DNA of 64,000 nt, taken from positions 362,735 to 426,734 of the forward strand of contig CACVBU010001035.1 of NCBI GenBank assembly GCA_902728285.1, given 5' to 3'. This stretch comes from Clytia hemisphaerica (Eukaryota > Cnidaria > Hydrozoa > Leptothecata > Clytiidae). The position numbers and the translations under genes are program-made. Numbering within the stretch: the first letter of the stretch is position 1; each line of letters opens with the position of its first letter. The notes beneath the pieces are model-generated. The model did not search any database. It was not told the DNA's origin and saw only the letters and a program-made list of their open reading frames with translations. Shown here in pieces: positions 40,401 to 52,506 of this stretch.

Positions 40401-43400
40401 AATTCTTTAATCTTTATAAATTTGGTATCATTGGAAAGATATTAGTGAGTGGAATAATTTGGAATAAAAAAATCGATAAAAAAATGTTAAAAATGAAGAT
40501 GAAAATGAAGAAGAAAAAGATGAAGATCTTGTAGAAAAGTGCTATAACTATCATTTTCACTGAAGCGAATCCTTGATCATCGAACGTCATCACTGTGAAA
40601 AAATTTCTCAAAAATAATCATTCAGTCAAAAGATATCAAACAAAGTTATAAGCTGATTGACGTCTAAAAACGCTGTTTTCTCCTGTTTTCTGCTGTTTTT
40701 TGGGGTCAATCACTTATAAACTTTGTATCATAACTTTATCTTGAATAAATATTTTAGTGAAATTTCTTCACAGTGATAATCTCCTAAGATCAAAAAATCT
40801 CTCCAATAAAAATGAAAGTTATAGCACTTTTCTACAAGATCTTCATTTTTTTCTTCTTCATTTTCATCTTCGTTTTAAGAATTTTTTTAAAGACTTTTTT
40901 ATTTCAAATTGTTCCACTCACAAATATCTCTCCAACGATACCAAATTTATAAAGATTGAAGAATTCCTTCAAAAGCTATAGGTAAAAGAAAAAAGAGTGC
41001 ACACTTATCGTGAACAGACTTTAGACTAAAAATTGCTAAAAAAATAAGCACATCCAGGCTCAGCCAAATTTTAGGTGTTCTAATAAAAAAAACGTGTACT
41101 TAAAAATATGTTATAAACCTAATCCTGCTACGAGAGAAAAGCCAATTGGAAATTTGAGTTATTTGCGAAGCCTTATAAATACTTAGCCTTATGATACTTT
41201 GGTTTAGGGAGCGGTCATAAAGTATCTACTAGGGGGGGTGGAGGATTCTAGGGGGGGGGGGTTCGAAATTTTTTTCGAGGGCTTAGGGGGGGGGTTCCAA
41301 AATTTTTTTTAGGGCTTAGGGGGGGTTCCAAATTTTTTTGGGAAACTCAAGAGAAAATGTAGGAAGTCTAATTTCATAGTTTAACGTTTCAAGATTTCAA
41401 AAATTTTTCGGCCTTACGGCCGACAACTCATAATTTATCTTATTGGATATATGTACATTTCCTAATGGCATTATTTGGGCATCATCGCCTTGCCCTTTTG
41501 GTTTGTAACATTGAGCTAGGCGACGGAAGTAGATTAGTGGCTCTCACAGCTCATCAGGGTGGTTTGAAAAAGTACTTCTTAAAAGAAATTTGTCAAAACG
41601 AAGTGTCTTTTAGCTAAAATGGTGGTGAAAAATATTGAAATTTTCGCCCGTCGGCGCAAACCATCGTTGCGCCTCCTTAGCATCTGCTAATGTCAAAACA
41701 CCTTAACATTTCAAATTACAAAAAACAAATTCCAAGTTTCTTGACTCAAAGATTCCGGGCGTTACTTTCAACCATACTGCTCTTACAGTTTAATATTTTC
41801 ACTTAATAATGGAGGGCGCAAGTAAGGACAGAAAATACCAGGGGCGCCAATTTCATAGTTTGCACCCCCAGAAAATTAAGCCAGGTCGCTACTGGGGAAA
41901 ATAAGCCGTAGTTTTTTCCAAATTTTACAGAAGCTCAGAGAAAACCACTTGATGATTCTTGTCTTAACCCTGTTATACTTTAACTTAACAGGGCTAAACT
42001 ACTATCTCCCTTACCTTATTTTGACATAAAAAACTGTCATACAAACAAATAATACTCTTTGTACCGCATCTGGATGAATTCTTTTTCACGTAAAGATTTT
42101 CTTAGTTTGGGGGGGGGTGCGAAAAAATATTGGGCCTTATGAGGGGGGGTTCGAATTTTTTTTTGAGGGCTTAGGGGGGGTGCGAAATTTTTTTTGGATT
42201 TTTCAAAATATCCTCCACCCCCCTCTAGTAGATACTTTATGACCGCTCCCTTAGTCCGTTAGTGGGGAACAACTAACTTATGGACAAAACCAAAGTATCA
42301 GTGAAGGTAAAGTCTATCACCACGTTTCCCTCATAGTGTCCTCCCCCAAAATGGGTTTTGAGGTCAAAAGGACGTATAGGGGGGAAAGAATTTTTTTTGA
42401 AGCCAGGGTGGGGGAAAATGAGGGGGGGGGATGGAAAATTTTCATTCTAGGCATGGGGGGGAGCTCATCAAAATCAATTCAAAATTGAAAAATATCTGGT
42501 TTTATGAGATGATATAGCATAATGCTTAGTTTTATTAATATTATGGTTTAAAAACAACCATCCTTTCCATTTATTCTTGAATAAGAGAGACCCTGAAGGA
42601 CACTATGAAACTCTACGGGAAGTGTTTGGAATTCAAACTACACAGCCCGTTTCGATGCAGGGACGGATCCAGGAATTTTCATGGGATAGGCTTAATTTCA
42701 GTTCATGATTACCGATTTCCCCGATTTCCCCGATTTTTCTTCATTACCCCGATATTTTCCCCGATTTTCTTATTTAAACAATTTTTATCTTGAATATATG
42801 AACGTTAAACGACTTTTTGGAAATGATAATGACTAAGATTTTTTTTACAAAAAATGACTAGTTTGAAATATGAAAGATACATGTTCTAGCATAGAAATTA
42901 AATGAATTCAAGAGTCTAAAATATTTCCAGACCCCATTCTTCGTCTATCTTTGTCAATGGCACGTAAAACTTTTCCAAAGAGTTGATTTCAGGAATCGTT
43001 TAAAACCCCCTTGAACTTTTTTTTTTGTCAAAAGAGTAGCACAATAAAGACTTTTTGAAAAGCCCATATATCATTATAAGAAAACTTATGGTTGTCAAAG
43101 ATCATAAGCAGATAAAGGTTTTCTAAGGGCTTATAAAATTTTTCGACAGCCAAAAGCAAAAGATAACATGGCACGTTTTGTAGAATATTATAAGAAATTT
43201 GATTTTGCTTTCTGTTTCTTGTAATTTGTCTTCCATAAGTGTCTTCTTTTTTTTTACTTTCTTATAAAAAACGAGACACCTGTACCTTATAGGAGCAAAT
43301 TATATAATTGAATGAGAAGTTCTTTTGTTTGTTCGAACAAGAATTTCCAAAATTTACTCAAAAGCGATATATTACGTTTATGTTATGTTTTTTATGGCTA

Positions 43401-45855
43401 TGAGGGGAAAAATACGTTTTGTGCGTAGAGAAATATTTGTTTTGATTTTGCTGAACCCCGTATAGTTATAGTTTTAGCCGAACTGGACACTAGACTTTAA
43501 CTTGACTGGTTATAGTCGTTAGTACAAAGTAGCGGACAAATAGGAATTTATTCCCTTAAAAACTTTCTTACGAAAGTCGAAAACAAAGAAATAGACAAGC
43601 TACACTTTTGTGATATAGCCCTGCTGGAATAAAAAAATCCTACAGGAAGTATAAGAAAAGTATTATCGATACACAGTGAGAAAAATCCCCTGAATTTCAT
43701 CCTAAGTTGAAAACTACTGAAGTCTTAGTTCCCAATCTTAAAACACATTAAACTGTGAGAATCTCTGACTAGTTTATCCATCTGTAAAATAGAACCCACG
43801 AAGATCCTTATCCATTAAATCCATAATCATCCCTATCGGCAAATTACTCTGCAACTACAATATTTTGTTTGGCTGGTGAAGTAATTCTCACCCATGCATC
43901 CATCTATCCACTAAATGAAATTCCATATAAAATCTAAGCAGGTTCAAGTTGATTATTTCTTACACTGCAGGCATCGAAATAAGGGATAGAAAGTGCATCG
44001 CAATTTTTGATAAGCATGATTTTGTATCCTAAAATGGATTAATTTTCAATTTTTAGCTTGTAAGTAATCCAAAAACGCATCGCGAATTGCGAAATGCGAT
44101 ACGCTAATTCGATCCCTGCACTGTCTAGTCTAACGGTAACATTTCCATCTCAATCCAACATCAATAAAAATTCTGTCTTATCATAAAAAGTGAACATCAT
44201 TCACGTGCCCCCTATAAAATTGGATTTGTTTTTATTTCACTTTCGTTTTCAATGAGCCTCCTTCTATGGGCAAAGGCGATTTTTTTACCGCTAACTGCAA
44301 CTAGAGAAGTGTTATTTTCTTTATCGAAAATAACTACTTTGACCATAACAGAGAGGCTCAACTCGAATTTGCCTAGAAATTTTACTCGCCAACCTCCCCA
44401 AGCAACTCGCAGGCGAGTTTACAAGAAAAATCGCGGGAAAATCGGGTGGAAATCGGGTTGAAATCGGTTTAAAGGGAAGTAGCGCTATCGTCAGGTGTAC
44501 ATAGTTTCTTTAAAAAAGGGATTTTCAGCCAGTAAACTTAGTTGAATGAAATAATGAAAATTGGAATTTTCATTCTAGAAAAACCATCTCAGATGGAGAT
44601 TTACTATTTTAGTGGAAATTTCAAGAAGGCTTCAGCCTACCTAGCCTACCTAGCCTACCCCTAAGACCGACCCTGCGATGTAATCAAAACATTCACACTA
44701 CCAATCGACAGAATGGTTGATAGCCTTATCCAGATGGTGAGTGAATGTATACCGAGTTTATCGTTGTACATCTGCAATTTGAGCTTTGCTAAGCTAATTT
44801 GACGTCAATCTGTGTCAATCGATACTTCGATTATCAGCCGGATTGAGAGAGAATGATATATGAGCGAAGGCTTAGTAAAGCTCAAATTGCAGATGTAGAA
44901 CCATCAACTTGGCATACATAACCCAAGTATGCCTTCAAGAAATGAGTACAAAATCTCAACTTACATTGTTCGTGGTACTCTGGCCAAACGGTATTGCAAT
45001 AGTTGCCATAACAACATCGCGTTGTCACACAATTGTAAAATTTACGATGACCTGCGGGTCCGCTTGTATGTGACGCCACTTTTCCTTCATGGCGGAGATC
45101 CACTGCGTGACCGATCCCACAAAAACCGGCTGCAACAAAATGGTCGTAGTCCTATAAAATAGAATTTTTAACACAAGAAATATCACTTTTAAACAGCTGT
45201 CACTTTCTTTGGGCAAAAAGGACCTGACAATAGAAAATAGCAGAGAGCAGTCATTTTTGTAACCAAACTAATAACCAAACTAATAAACCAAACTATATAC
45301 CTAAACAGAATTAATTGTACGTAGCATTTTTATATTCTGAACAGAGATTTTATTTGAAGAAATTTGCGAAGAATAAAGCTTTTCTCCTTGACTCTAAACT
45401 TGAACTAAGAGAAAGTTGAAATTTCATAAAGATTTGCACAGACAAAGTTCAAACAGTTGAGAGTCAACTGTTACAATAATACGGTGTTCGTCTTACGTTG
45501 GGGCCACCGGGTATGCATCCTGTCCACTTGTCCAACACTTCACCGTCATATTTGTGGTATTTGATTGCTGAATGGCAGCCGTTGTAAGCAGTACATGTGT
45601 GGTTGCTGTTTTTGCAAGATGAACAGTAGCATTTGATGGGTTTCAAGGGCGCATGGGTGGGCGGTAAAGTCGGATGGGTGGGTGGTAAAGTTGTGGCGTT
45701 CATTTTCTGAGTTGGGGCGGTTATTTCGATTTTCTCAGGACTTGTTGTCGGGGAGGGTCTTTTACGAAATCCAGTCTGGTTGATAAGACGATGTATGTCC
45801 TCCATTGACATATTCTTCAAATCTTTAGACAGTTGGGAAACGTTAAATTTGTGAG
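37054..45855 (-). CDS. ACVR1: Type I BMP/activin receptor kinase, ALK1/2 class (5' exon missing)
   Basis: Single-pass Ser/Thr kinase receptor that signals through Smad1/5-type R-Smads in its family. Exons (minus order): 45855-45497, 45151-44965, 39951-38995, 38629-38499, 37404-37054, all GT/AG with matching phases; 661 aa visible. The extracellular part has a Thr/Pro-rich stretch, then a three-finger Cys pattern ending CCYGNYCN, the receptor signature. A Leu-rich TM helix follows, then a GS box [30 protein letters not shown] lysine, HRDIKTKN catalytic loop, [16 protein letters not shown], and [17 protein letters not shown], diagnostic for ALK1/ALK2. The L45 region [13 protein letters not shown] resembles ALK2's SDMTSRHSSTQLW, implying BMP-Smad specificity. 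Oddities: the GS loop is one residue shorter and lacks the usual TSGSGSG form; about 75 residues follow the kinase, where type I receptors normally end. The signal-peptide exon was not located. Confidence 0.95.
37471..38267. repeat. Inverted pair of coding-like segments in receptor intron 4
   Basis: On the minus strand an 89-codon ORF (38267-37998) contains [20 protein letters not shown]. On the plus strand at 37471-37510 nearly the same 40 bases read [15 protein letters not shown] then stop, and at 37595-37621 a second block encodes KTARHT. The two copies point toward each other. Unknown origin; possibly a decayed transposon gene. Confidence 0.55.
38499..38629 (-). CDS. ACVR1: Receptor kinase C-lobe exon
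   Basis: Acceptor ttgttgtag, donor GAG|gtttgt. [20 protein letters not shown] and [10 protein letters not shown] align with ALK2 '[20 protein letters not shown]' and 'QRPNIPNRW'. Confidence 0.93.
38995..39951 (-). CDS. ACVR1: Receptor TM, GS box and most of kinase, one exon
   Basis: 957 nt, acceptor acactaag, donor GATG|gtaaga. Holds the TM helix ([14 protein letters not shown]), GS box, ATP loop, catalytic HRD, DLG, APE and up to [15 protein letters not shown]. Vertebrate genes split this part over several exons, so introns are absent here. Confidence 0.96.
40060..41099 (-). mobile_element. ACACGTTTT subfamily-2 element with nested palindrome
   Basis: Outer sequence matches 17532-17902 reversed, ending TTCTAATAAAAAAAACGTGT. 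The interior 40350-41030 is a separate large inverted repeat: ACGATAAGTGTGCACTCTTT pairs with AAAGAGTGCACACTTATCGT, continuing through TATAACTTTTGAAGGAATTC / GAATTCCTTCAAAAGCTATA. Lies in the 5-kb receptor intron. Confidence 0.8.
41206..42253. mobile_element. G-run TIR element, ~1.05 kb
   Basis: TAGGGAGCGGTCATAAAGTA-TCTACTAG at the left and CTAGTAGATACTTTATGACC-GCTCCCTTA at the right. Just inside each end are repeated 'aggggggg...ttcgaaatttttt' blocks (41240-41345 and 42108-42205). No ORF of note between. In the receptor intron. Confidence 0.85.
42325..42612. mobile_element. Short element with CATAGTGTCCT termini
   Basis: GTTTCCCTCATAGTGTCCTC at the left and GAAGGACACTATGAAACTC at the right form inverted ends around a G-rich interior (about 285 bp). 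Confidence 0.6.
42613..44765. other. Receptor intron 2 remainder
   Basis: No supported gene. 'gatttccccgatt' is repeated at 42714-42775 and 'ctagcctac' at 44638-44660. Otherwise AT-rich non-coding. Confidence 0.4.
44766..44897. mobile_element. Palindromic MITE next to receptor exon 2
   Basis: TACATCTGCAATTTGAGCTT-TGCTAAGC pairs with GCTTAGTAAAGCTCAAATTG-CAGATGTA. About 130 bp, lying 68 bp downstream of the donor of exon 44965-45151. Confidence 0.8.
44965..45151 (-). CDS. ACVR1: Receptor extracellular exon 2
   Basis: Acceptor attttatag, donor AAT|gtaagt. [20 protein letters not shown] carries the CCxxxxCN terminal signature of TGF-beta-family receptor ectodomains. Confidence 0.93.
45497..45855 (-). 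CDS. ACVR1: Receptor extracellular exon 1 (first seen)
   Basis: Enters in phase 1 after acceptor tttctttag, donor AAC|gtaaga. Thr/Pro-rich with two [16 protein letters not shown] repeats, then [20 protein letters not shown], the first fingers of the ligand-binding domain. Confidence 0.9.
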
Positions 45856-46488
45856 CTAAAGAAAAGATAAGAAGAGTGTTGAAAATATTACGTCATAAAA
45901 CCGATGATTTTTTTCATGATATTCATGACGTATCTTTTATACCCGGAAACATGCAAAAAAACAAGGCGTTTGCCACAAGTTTCATTATTTAAATTCAAAA
46001 CTGGTGAGAAACGCCCAGTGTTTTTCGGGTGTTTCTGTATAAAAGATTACGTCATGAATATCGAGAATTGCTTGGTCAATGTAAAGAAAAAGAAACAAAA
46101 TAAAATGTTACCTGGTAAAAAACCTAGAGTCTGAAAGGACCCAGGCATTTTCGTTTTTTTTTGGAATTTTTCTAACTAGTAAAATAATATTCTATGATCT
46201 AGCTGAAATGAAAAGTAATATGGAGTTGAATATCCAACAATTATTCCTGAATATATCAAGGCGGCAAATAGAACATAGAATATCCATCAAAGTGGAAAAT
46301 AAAGTTTTTTGATATTCTATTCAAAAGATGAGATATTCATGAGGCCGATCTGCTCTTTTTAACACCTTCTTCGTGACGTTTTTGAAAAGTTTACGAAAAA
46401 CGAAAAATCTTCTCAAAGATGAAAAGGCGTAAACGAACATTGAAGAAAGTTTTACCGATAACAAAACTTCAGCTCACCGAAAACAAAC

Positions 46489-46668
46489 ATAACGTTTTTT
46501 TTATTAGAGCAAACTATATAAAAGAACATAAGGTTTTGATGACCAAAATCTTAAGAATATGTTAAGAACATTTGGAGAACATTTTTAGGCTTAAAGCTGA
46601 ACAAAAAATAAGAACTTCCGAAAGGCCTTAAAAAATCTGGATGTTCTTATGAAAAAAAAAAGCGTGTA
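46489..46668 (+). mobile_element. ACACGTTTT TIR element
   Basis: TAACGTTTTTTTTATTAGAG...CTATATAAAAGAACATAAGG at the left, GATGTTCTTATG...AGCGTGTA at the right. Confidence 0.75.
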
Positions 46669-46745
46669 CCCTTAATATGGCTGCTTTTAACAAGTATTAT
46701 ACAGATGTAGTTAAGATTTGAATAAAGTTTATTATTCTGTCAAAT

Positions 46746-47002
46746 ACACGTTTTTTTTTTATAAGAACAAACTATATAAGAACATAAGGCTTCGAGGCCC
46801 AAAAATTTAAGAACATTCTAAGAACATTCTAAGGCTTTGGAGACTTAAAAACATGCATTTTCTTAAAAAATTACATCAAAATGCTCAAAAAATGCTGAAA
46901 ATAAGAACATTTTAAGAACATTTTTAGGCTTCAAATCCAAAAAACTAAGAACATCCGAAGGATTCGAAAATTTTTGACGTTCTTATAAAAAAAAAACGTG
47001 TA
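46746..47002 (+). mobile_element. ACACGTTTT TIR element
   Basis: ACACGTTTTTTTTTTATAAG-AACAAACTATATAAG at the left and GACGTTCTTATAAAAAAAAA-ACGTGTA at the right; a clear full-length copy (about 257 bp). Confidence 0.88.
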
Positions 47003-47029
47003 TGATAGCTTTCACATAATCAGAGTTGA

Positions 47030-47135
47030 AGTAGACTCTCTCTAACTCGATGGTCAAGCCTCGTCAAGGGACTAAGAATATTCTTCGAATTAGAGAAAGA
47101 TTCGAATGGCGGATCGTCATGTTCCCGAATTAGAG
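47030..47135. repeat. Tigger-like 'TCGAATTAGAGAAAG' repeat fragment
   Basis: 'gactctctctaactcgatgg' and repeated 'cgaattagagaaaga' resemble the termini of Tc/mariner Tigger-type elements. Similar words occur at 22005-22070, 31190-31225 and 38765-38880. Confidence 0.5.
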
Positions 47136-47231
47136 AAAGAATAAAATAAGACTAAAGTTTAAAAAAGTCAATGCGTAGGCAGTAAATTTTCCCTAAAACA
47201 TCACCGAAAAACATCCTTTCCATCCCCTGGT

Positions 47232-47480
47232 ACACGTTTTTTTATAAGAACATCAAAAAGTTTTGAAGCCTTCGGATGTGCTTAGTCTTTTGAGTCTTAG
47301 GCCTAAAAATGTTCTATACGTGTTCTTATTTTCACCACTTTGTAAGTATTTTTGCCCATTTTCCTAAGAAATCTGGTGTTTAGAAATCGTAAAGCCTTAA
47401 AATGTTCTCGTCTTGTTCTTAATATCTTGACCATCGAGGCCTTTATGTTCTTATAAAGTTAGTTCTTGTAAAAAACGTGC
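47232..47480 (-). mobile_element. ACACGTTTT TIR element, reverse orientation
   Basis: ACACGTTTTTTTATAAGAAC followed by the 'aagccttcggatgt' end, and TTATGTTCTTATAAAGTTAG-TTCTTGTAAAAAACGTG at the right. Confidence 0.85.
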
Positions 47481-50100
47481 AAGCCCTGGCAATATGTAAT
47501 CAAGAGACAAAACCCACACTACACAGTATCAATTACTCTCGCAATCCGATTATCTAATTCAAATCCTTCATTTCCAAAGCTTATCTCTTCTTCATAAACC
47601 TCACACAAAATACTTTGGTGAAGAAAAAACCCAACTTCCCTCATTTTATTTTTTACTTTCCCTTTTTGACGAAAAATATGAAAACTTTATCATGTAAGAC
47701 GGTGTTATATTATATTATTTTCATTATCTATCCCTCAAATTGTTATGATTGCCAAGATGTGTGAAAAATGAAATTCGTTCGAAAGAAATGAACTTTTTTC
47801 TCCTGTTTGAGCTTTGAGGGAATTGTACAGAGACCAAACCAAAGCAATACACCATTGATCTCTTCCTTTCCATAAAAAGAAAAACTTATAAAAACAGCTA
47901 TTTGTAGAACGAACGAAGCAAGTTTCAAAAACACAAAAAAATACTAAACTTTGTTTGAAGAATCGAAAAAGAAAAGGGAAATACATACAAAACAAAAAAA
48001 ACTTCTTTTTATATTAAAAACTTTGCAAGCAAATACTAAAAAAAAGTTCTATAGTGAAAATATTAACTATATATAATATTTTCGATCTATACATGGAAAA
48101 AGGCGACAAAAAACTATACACAGGACACAACGAAGCAACGAACACCCTCACACAAGCAACACATGTACTACTCATCTTTGTGAAACCAAACCAAACGAAA
48201 TGAAATAAGAAAAATGTTTTATTTCTTTGCATTAGCAGGGGTCTTTATTTTCACATAAGAAGACTTTTTATCTGTCTATACATTATAGAGAAAAAAGGTC
48301 ATACCTTATAATAGTTTTATCTCAGTTGGATTAAAGCTCACCTTTTTTTTTTTGAACCTGTTATCCCGAAGAAACAGAGATTTTAAGCTGTTTGTTATAC
48401 AGGCTACTTTCATAAAAATGACAATCAGGCTAATCTGGTTATAGGCCTCAAACTGATTCCCTTTTGAGAAGCGAACATTTAATCGACTTAAAGATAGATC
48501 ATTAGCACTCTAACGAAGGATTATTACCGCCATCATCCCCGTTCTAAAAATCAGTGAAAACACACAAAAAACATTCCTCCCACATTCACTAACAAACCAT
48601 AGTGAAGCACCAGCAGTATTGAGAATGGTAGTGAAAGAGAAAGAGAAGAGCTTGAAAAGTAAATTGTTGTTCCAAATATTATTAATAGATCAATGATGTT
48701 GAAAATGAGTGAATTATGCCTCATGTTAGGCCTTTTTATGAAAAAAAAAACACACTCCTGCATCACTCTCCCCCCTTTCAATTAAGTTTCACTGACAACA
48801 AATAAATTGAAAGAGACACGAACGAAATACGAAAAGAAAACGTAGATTTCATCTCAAAAGAAATGCCATTCAACAAAATCAGGTTTCAATTTAAACAGAG
48901 CTGCCAACTAAAAATGAAACAATGTCAATGTTTTATGAAAAGGTCACATTTTTTTACCTAACTATCCTTTTCTACCATGTTTGAACAGATTTATTTAAGA
49001 AATCGAAGAAGTTATGACAAAAAGAGGAGCTCATCAATCCAAGCAACTTGTACCCATACCCCCTTTCTCACAACAGCGGTCTGTTTCATCCTCCTTCCTC
49101 CACGACATAACTTTCAGAGATGAAAAGAGGAGATGCCATCAAAATGGTATATAAAGCAGGAAAGCATTTTTGAGGATCCACTTAACGAAACTATCTGAAA
49201 TCAAAACAACTTTCCACACACCGCAAAAGGCGTCAGTTTTCTGCTAAAAATATACCCATATCCCTGCTCCCTTGTTATTGCATCATGTAAAAAAGGCCCA
49301 AATTGATGAATGAAAAATTTTTCCTAAAAAACGAATCCTTTGAACCTACTAGGAGGTGAATAAGTAATGGGTCTAGCTATTGACAAATAAGACCCCTATC
49401 TCCTACCCTCTCTCATTCATATCCCTGTCTACCTTCAACAAAAAGGCTCGGCGTGAAACCATTGCCTTTCCATCCCAGGAAGATGATTTTCCTAGAAAAA
49501 AAACTTTTTCTTATGAAAGAACGAAAGAATGATTACTATTTATACTTTTTGGTCTTTGTTTTTTCGCCCTTACACGCTTCAAATATTATGTAGGGAACAC
49601 ATATGAAGATCAGGAAAGTTGTTTTCTACATCTCTTCATTGAAAATGACACAGCGTGAAAGTATTAAAATACCGTAAAAGGTACACAATGTGTGACTTCG
49701 TTAGGTGGTGGGCCGAAAGAATTCATTTCTGATTAATTTAAGAGAAAATACATTTTCACTTTTTGAATATGATTATTTAACCGGGTCTATTTTCGATCAC
49801 TCTTTAAATGTCCAAGAAATGGAACAAAAGTAATCTTCCAGAAGATAAAAACAATGATGGCTAGTCAGAGGACAAACTGGGACAGATTTGTTCATTAAAA
49901 AGTTCTTGAAAACGAAGGGCACTTGTCACTCCATGAAACGACCTTTGTAAAACTTTGATTGACATCTCTGACAGACAAGTCAACGCCTTTTTTAATGAAA
50001 AAAAATTTTACCGGTAAATATTAAAAGGAAAAATCAGGCAGCGGTCACATTTTCAAATATTGACCCATTTTTTGACATCGTGTGAAGTGAACCTTCCCAT
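47481..50100. other. Intergenic, no gene seen
   Basis: Only short AT-rich ORFs, mostly Phe/Ser-rich reflections of A/T runs. Confidence 0.4.
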
Positions 50101-50348
50101 ACACGCTTTCTTTATAAGAATATCCAAAATTTTTTTGAAGCCTTTGGATGTTTTTAACTTTCTGTTTTTTAAACCTAAAAATGTTCTTAAAATGTTCTTA
50201 TTTTCCCCGTTTGGTGAATATTTTTGTCCATTTTCCTAAGAAATCGGGAGTTTTAGAGTCTTAAAAGCCTCAAAATGTTCTTAACTTATTCTTAATATTT
50301 TGGCCTTATGTTCTTATATAGTTTGCTCTTATAATAAAAAAGCGTGTA
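50101..50348 (-). mobile_element. ACACGTTTT TIR element, reverse orientation
   Basis: ACACGCTTTCTTTATAAGAA...GAAGCCTTTGGATG at the left, TATAGTTTGCTCTTATAATA-AAAAAGCGTGT at the right. Confidence 0.82.
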
Positions 50349-50941
50349 TCACACAAAAATACGGTTGAAAAGCGTGCCTAAACGGGTTGAAGTGCTTTTT
50401 TTTGACAAAAAACAACTTCTGATGAGTCGAAATGAAAACATACGTCAAAGGGATGAAGTACTTTTGGCAAAACACAACAAACGACCTACATTGAAGGATG
50501 ATTCTTACTCAATACCTTTTTTTACAATCATTATCCCCATAAGGATAATAAATCAACACTCACTTCTTGAGGAAAACAATCTCAGTCCTTATTAAGAAAA
50601 AACGGAATTCATAAAAAAATTGACGTCAATTTTGTCACTCAACATTCCCTAAAAAACCTTTCGTGTAAATCAAATCGTTGCAGTGGCGAATATATAAACC
50701 CTTAAACATGTTATTATCTCCATAATACAGATAGCCGAGAATTATTTCTCTGTAAGAAGATGGTCAATATTATCATCACCATTAAAGAATAAATATATAC
50801 TTTGGAAGGATTGGGGAGGTAATCCCGTAGGGAAACCATCCAGATTAATAACCATAAGAAAAACAACTTTCAAAACTTTTAAGAGCATTAACCCTCAAGG
50901 GTCGACCTATTTCAACAGATTTTGGATGTCAAAAGTCGAAT

Positions 50942-51198
50942 ACACGTTTTTAAAAGAACAAGCTATATAAGAACATAAGGCTTCGGTAACCAAAATGTTA
51001 AGAACATTTTAAGGCTTTGTGGACTCAAAAACATGTGGACTCAAAAACACCATATCTGTTAGGAAAATGGTCAAAAATACCCACAAAATGGTCAAAATAA
51101 GAACATGTTTAAAAGAACATTTTTAGGTTTGAAACTGAAAAAGATTTAAGAACATCCAAAGGCTTCAAAAATTTGGATGTTCTTAAAAAAAACGTGTA
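50942..51198 (+). mobile_element. ACACGTTTT TIR element
   Basis: ACACGTTTTTAAAAGAACAA-GCTATATAAGAACATAAGG at the left, GGATGTTCTTAAAAAAAACG-TGTA at the right. An internal 17-18 bp word (GTGGACTCAAAAACA) is tandemly duplicated near 51019-51050. Confidence 0.86.
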
Positions 51199-51604
51199 AC
51201 GGAAGATTAAAAATAAAGTGTTGCACAGCTCTTTCTAAATGGCTTGACAAGGTAAAAGTTTCACGACAGTAAAAGCAGGTCTTCATAGTTATTGGATTGG
51301 GGAAGTGATAAAAAGATTATTAAATAGTGATGGGATCGTATTTTTCTGTATGAGAAGGTGTTGACAACTTTCTTTCAACAAAACAAATCGACATCTAAAC
51401 ACTTCTCTACTTACACACTTTTAATAAAGTTTTTAGACCCTCCTCTCACTGTCCACAGACAAAAAGAAACTGTTTGAAAGGATGGTGAAATTCGATGACC
51501 TCCAGATGACTGGAAGAGTTTTGACACACGATATATAAGGGAGGTTGAACGAAGGGCGGAGAAGAAGTGAAAATCAAAAAGAAACTTTTCTTTTACAAAT
51601 GTGA

Positions 51605-51866
51605 ACACGTTATTTATAAGAACAAACTATATAAGAACACGAGGCTTCGGCTCAAAGGTCAGAATATCTAAGAACAAGTTAAGAACATTTTAAAGACTTC
51701 GCAGGCTCCAAAACACCCTATTTCTCAGGAAGTCGCACTAAAACACTCACAAAATGGTGAAAATAAGAACACTTCAATAACTTTAAGCTTAAAATATTTA
51801 AAACTTAAAAAGTTAAGAACATCCGAAGGCTTGAAAAATTATGGATGTTCTTATAAAAAACGTGTA
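51605..51866 (+). mobile_element. ACACGTTTT TIR element
   Basis: ACACGTTATTTATAAGAACA-AACTATATAAGAACACGAGG; right end GGATGTTCTTATAAAAAACG-TGTA. Confidence 0.86.
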
Positions 51867-52215
51867 CTTCTTGAAACCATGTGATGGAGGAACATGAAAC
51901 ACTTCATATAATATTTGAGCACTCAATTTTCTTCTTCTTTCCGTTTGTTCGGATGAAACTTAAGATATGTTTCGTTTACTTTTGCAACACGTGAACCAAC
52001 TTGAAACTTATTCAACTTCAAAATGTTGACACTAAGAACAATTTCAACTTCCACAAATAAAAGAGGCTTGTAAAGAATAGAAAATGCAACCTTAAACTTC
52101 CCCAATAAAACTCACTGTAAAGAAATCTAAGTAGGCTGATGGCATCCACTATCCACTATATACTACCTGCGTTGCTTGGGTTTTTGTAGAGGTCTGCGAT
52201 TCAGACAAAAAAAGT

Positions 52216-52440
52216 ATACACGCTTTATTATAAGAATGTACTCTATAAGAGTTAGAAATATGTAAGAATGCACTCTTTATGATATTATATCCATATGATG
52301 ATAATGACGATTGGCCAAAAAATTAGGAATATGTTAAGAATACCACTATCATAGGATTTCATGGTATCTGAACCTGACACTGCCATTATAAGGATCATTT
52401 TCCCCCAAAAAGGTTACGAATATCCATGATGAAATGGAAT
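52216..52440 (+). mobile_element. ACACGC...TATAAGAAT element, diverged copy
   Basis: TACACGCTTTATTATAAGAA-TGTACTCTATAAGAG at the left with 'aagaatatgttaagaatacc'-type interior. The right end is not clear. Confidence 0.45.
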
Positions 52441-52506
52441 TATGAGTGCATGTAATACACAAAGGTTGATAGCTCAGAATTCAACTGTAATAGACTACAG
52501 TGTAGT

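Noticed and set aside
46112-46148. Signal-peptide exon of the receptor
   Set aside because: Phase fits but the 12 residues are not hydrophobic; too little evidence to call.
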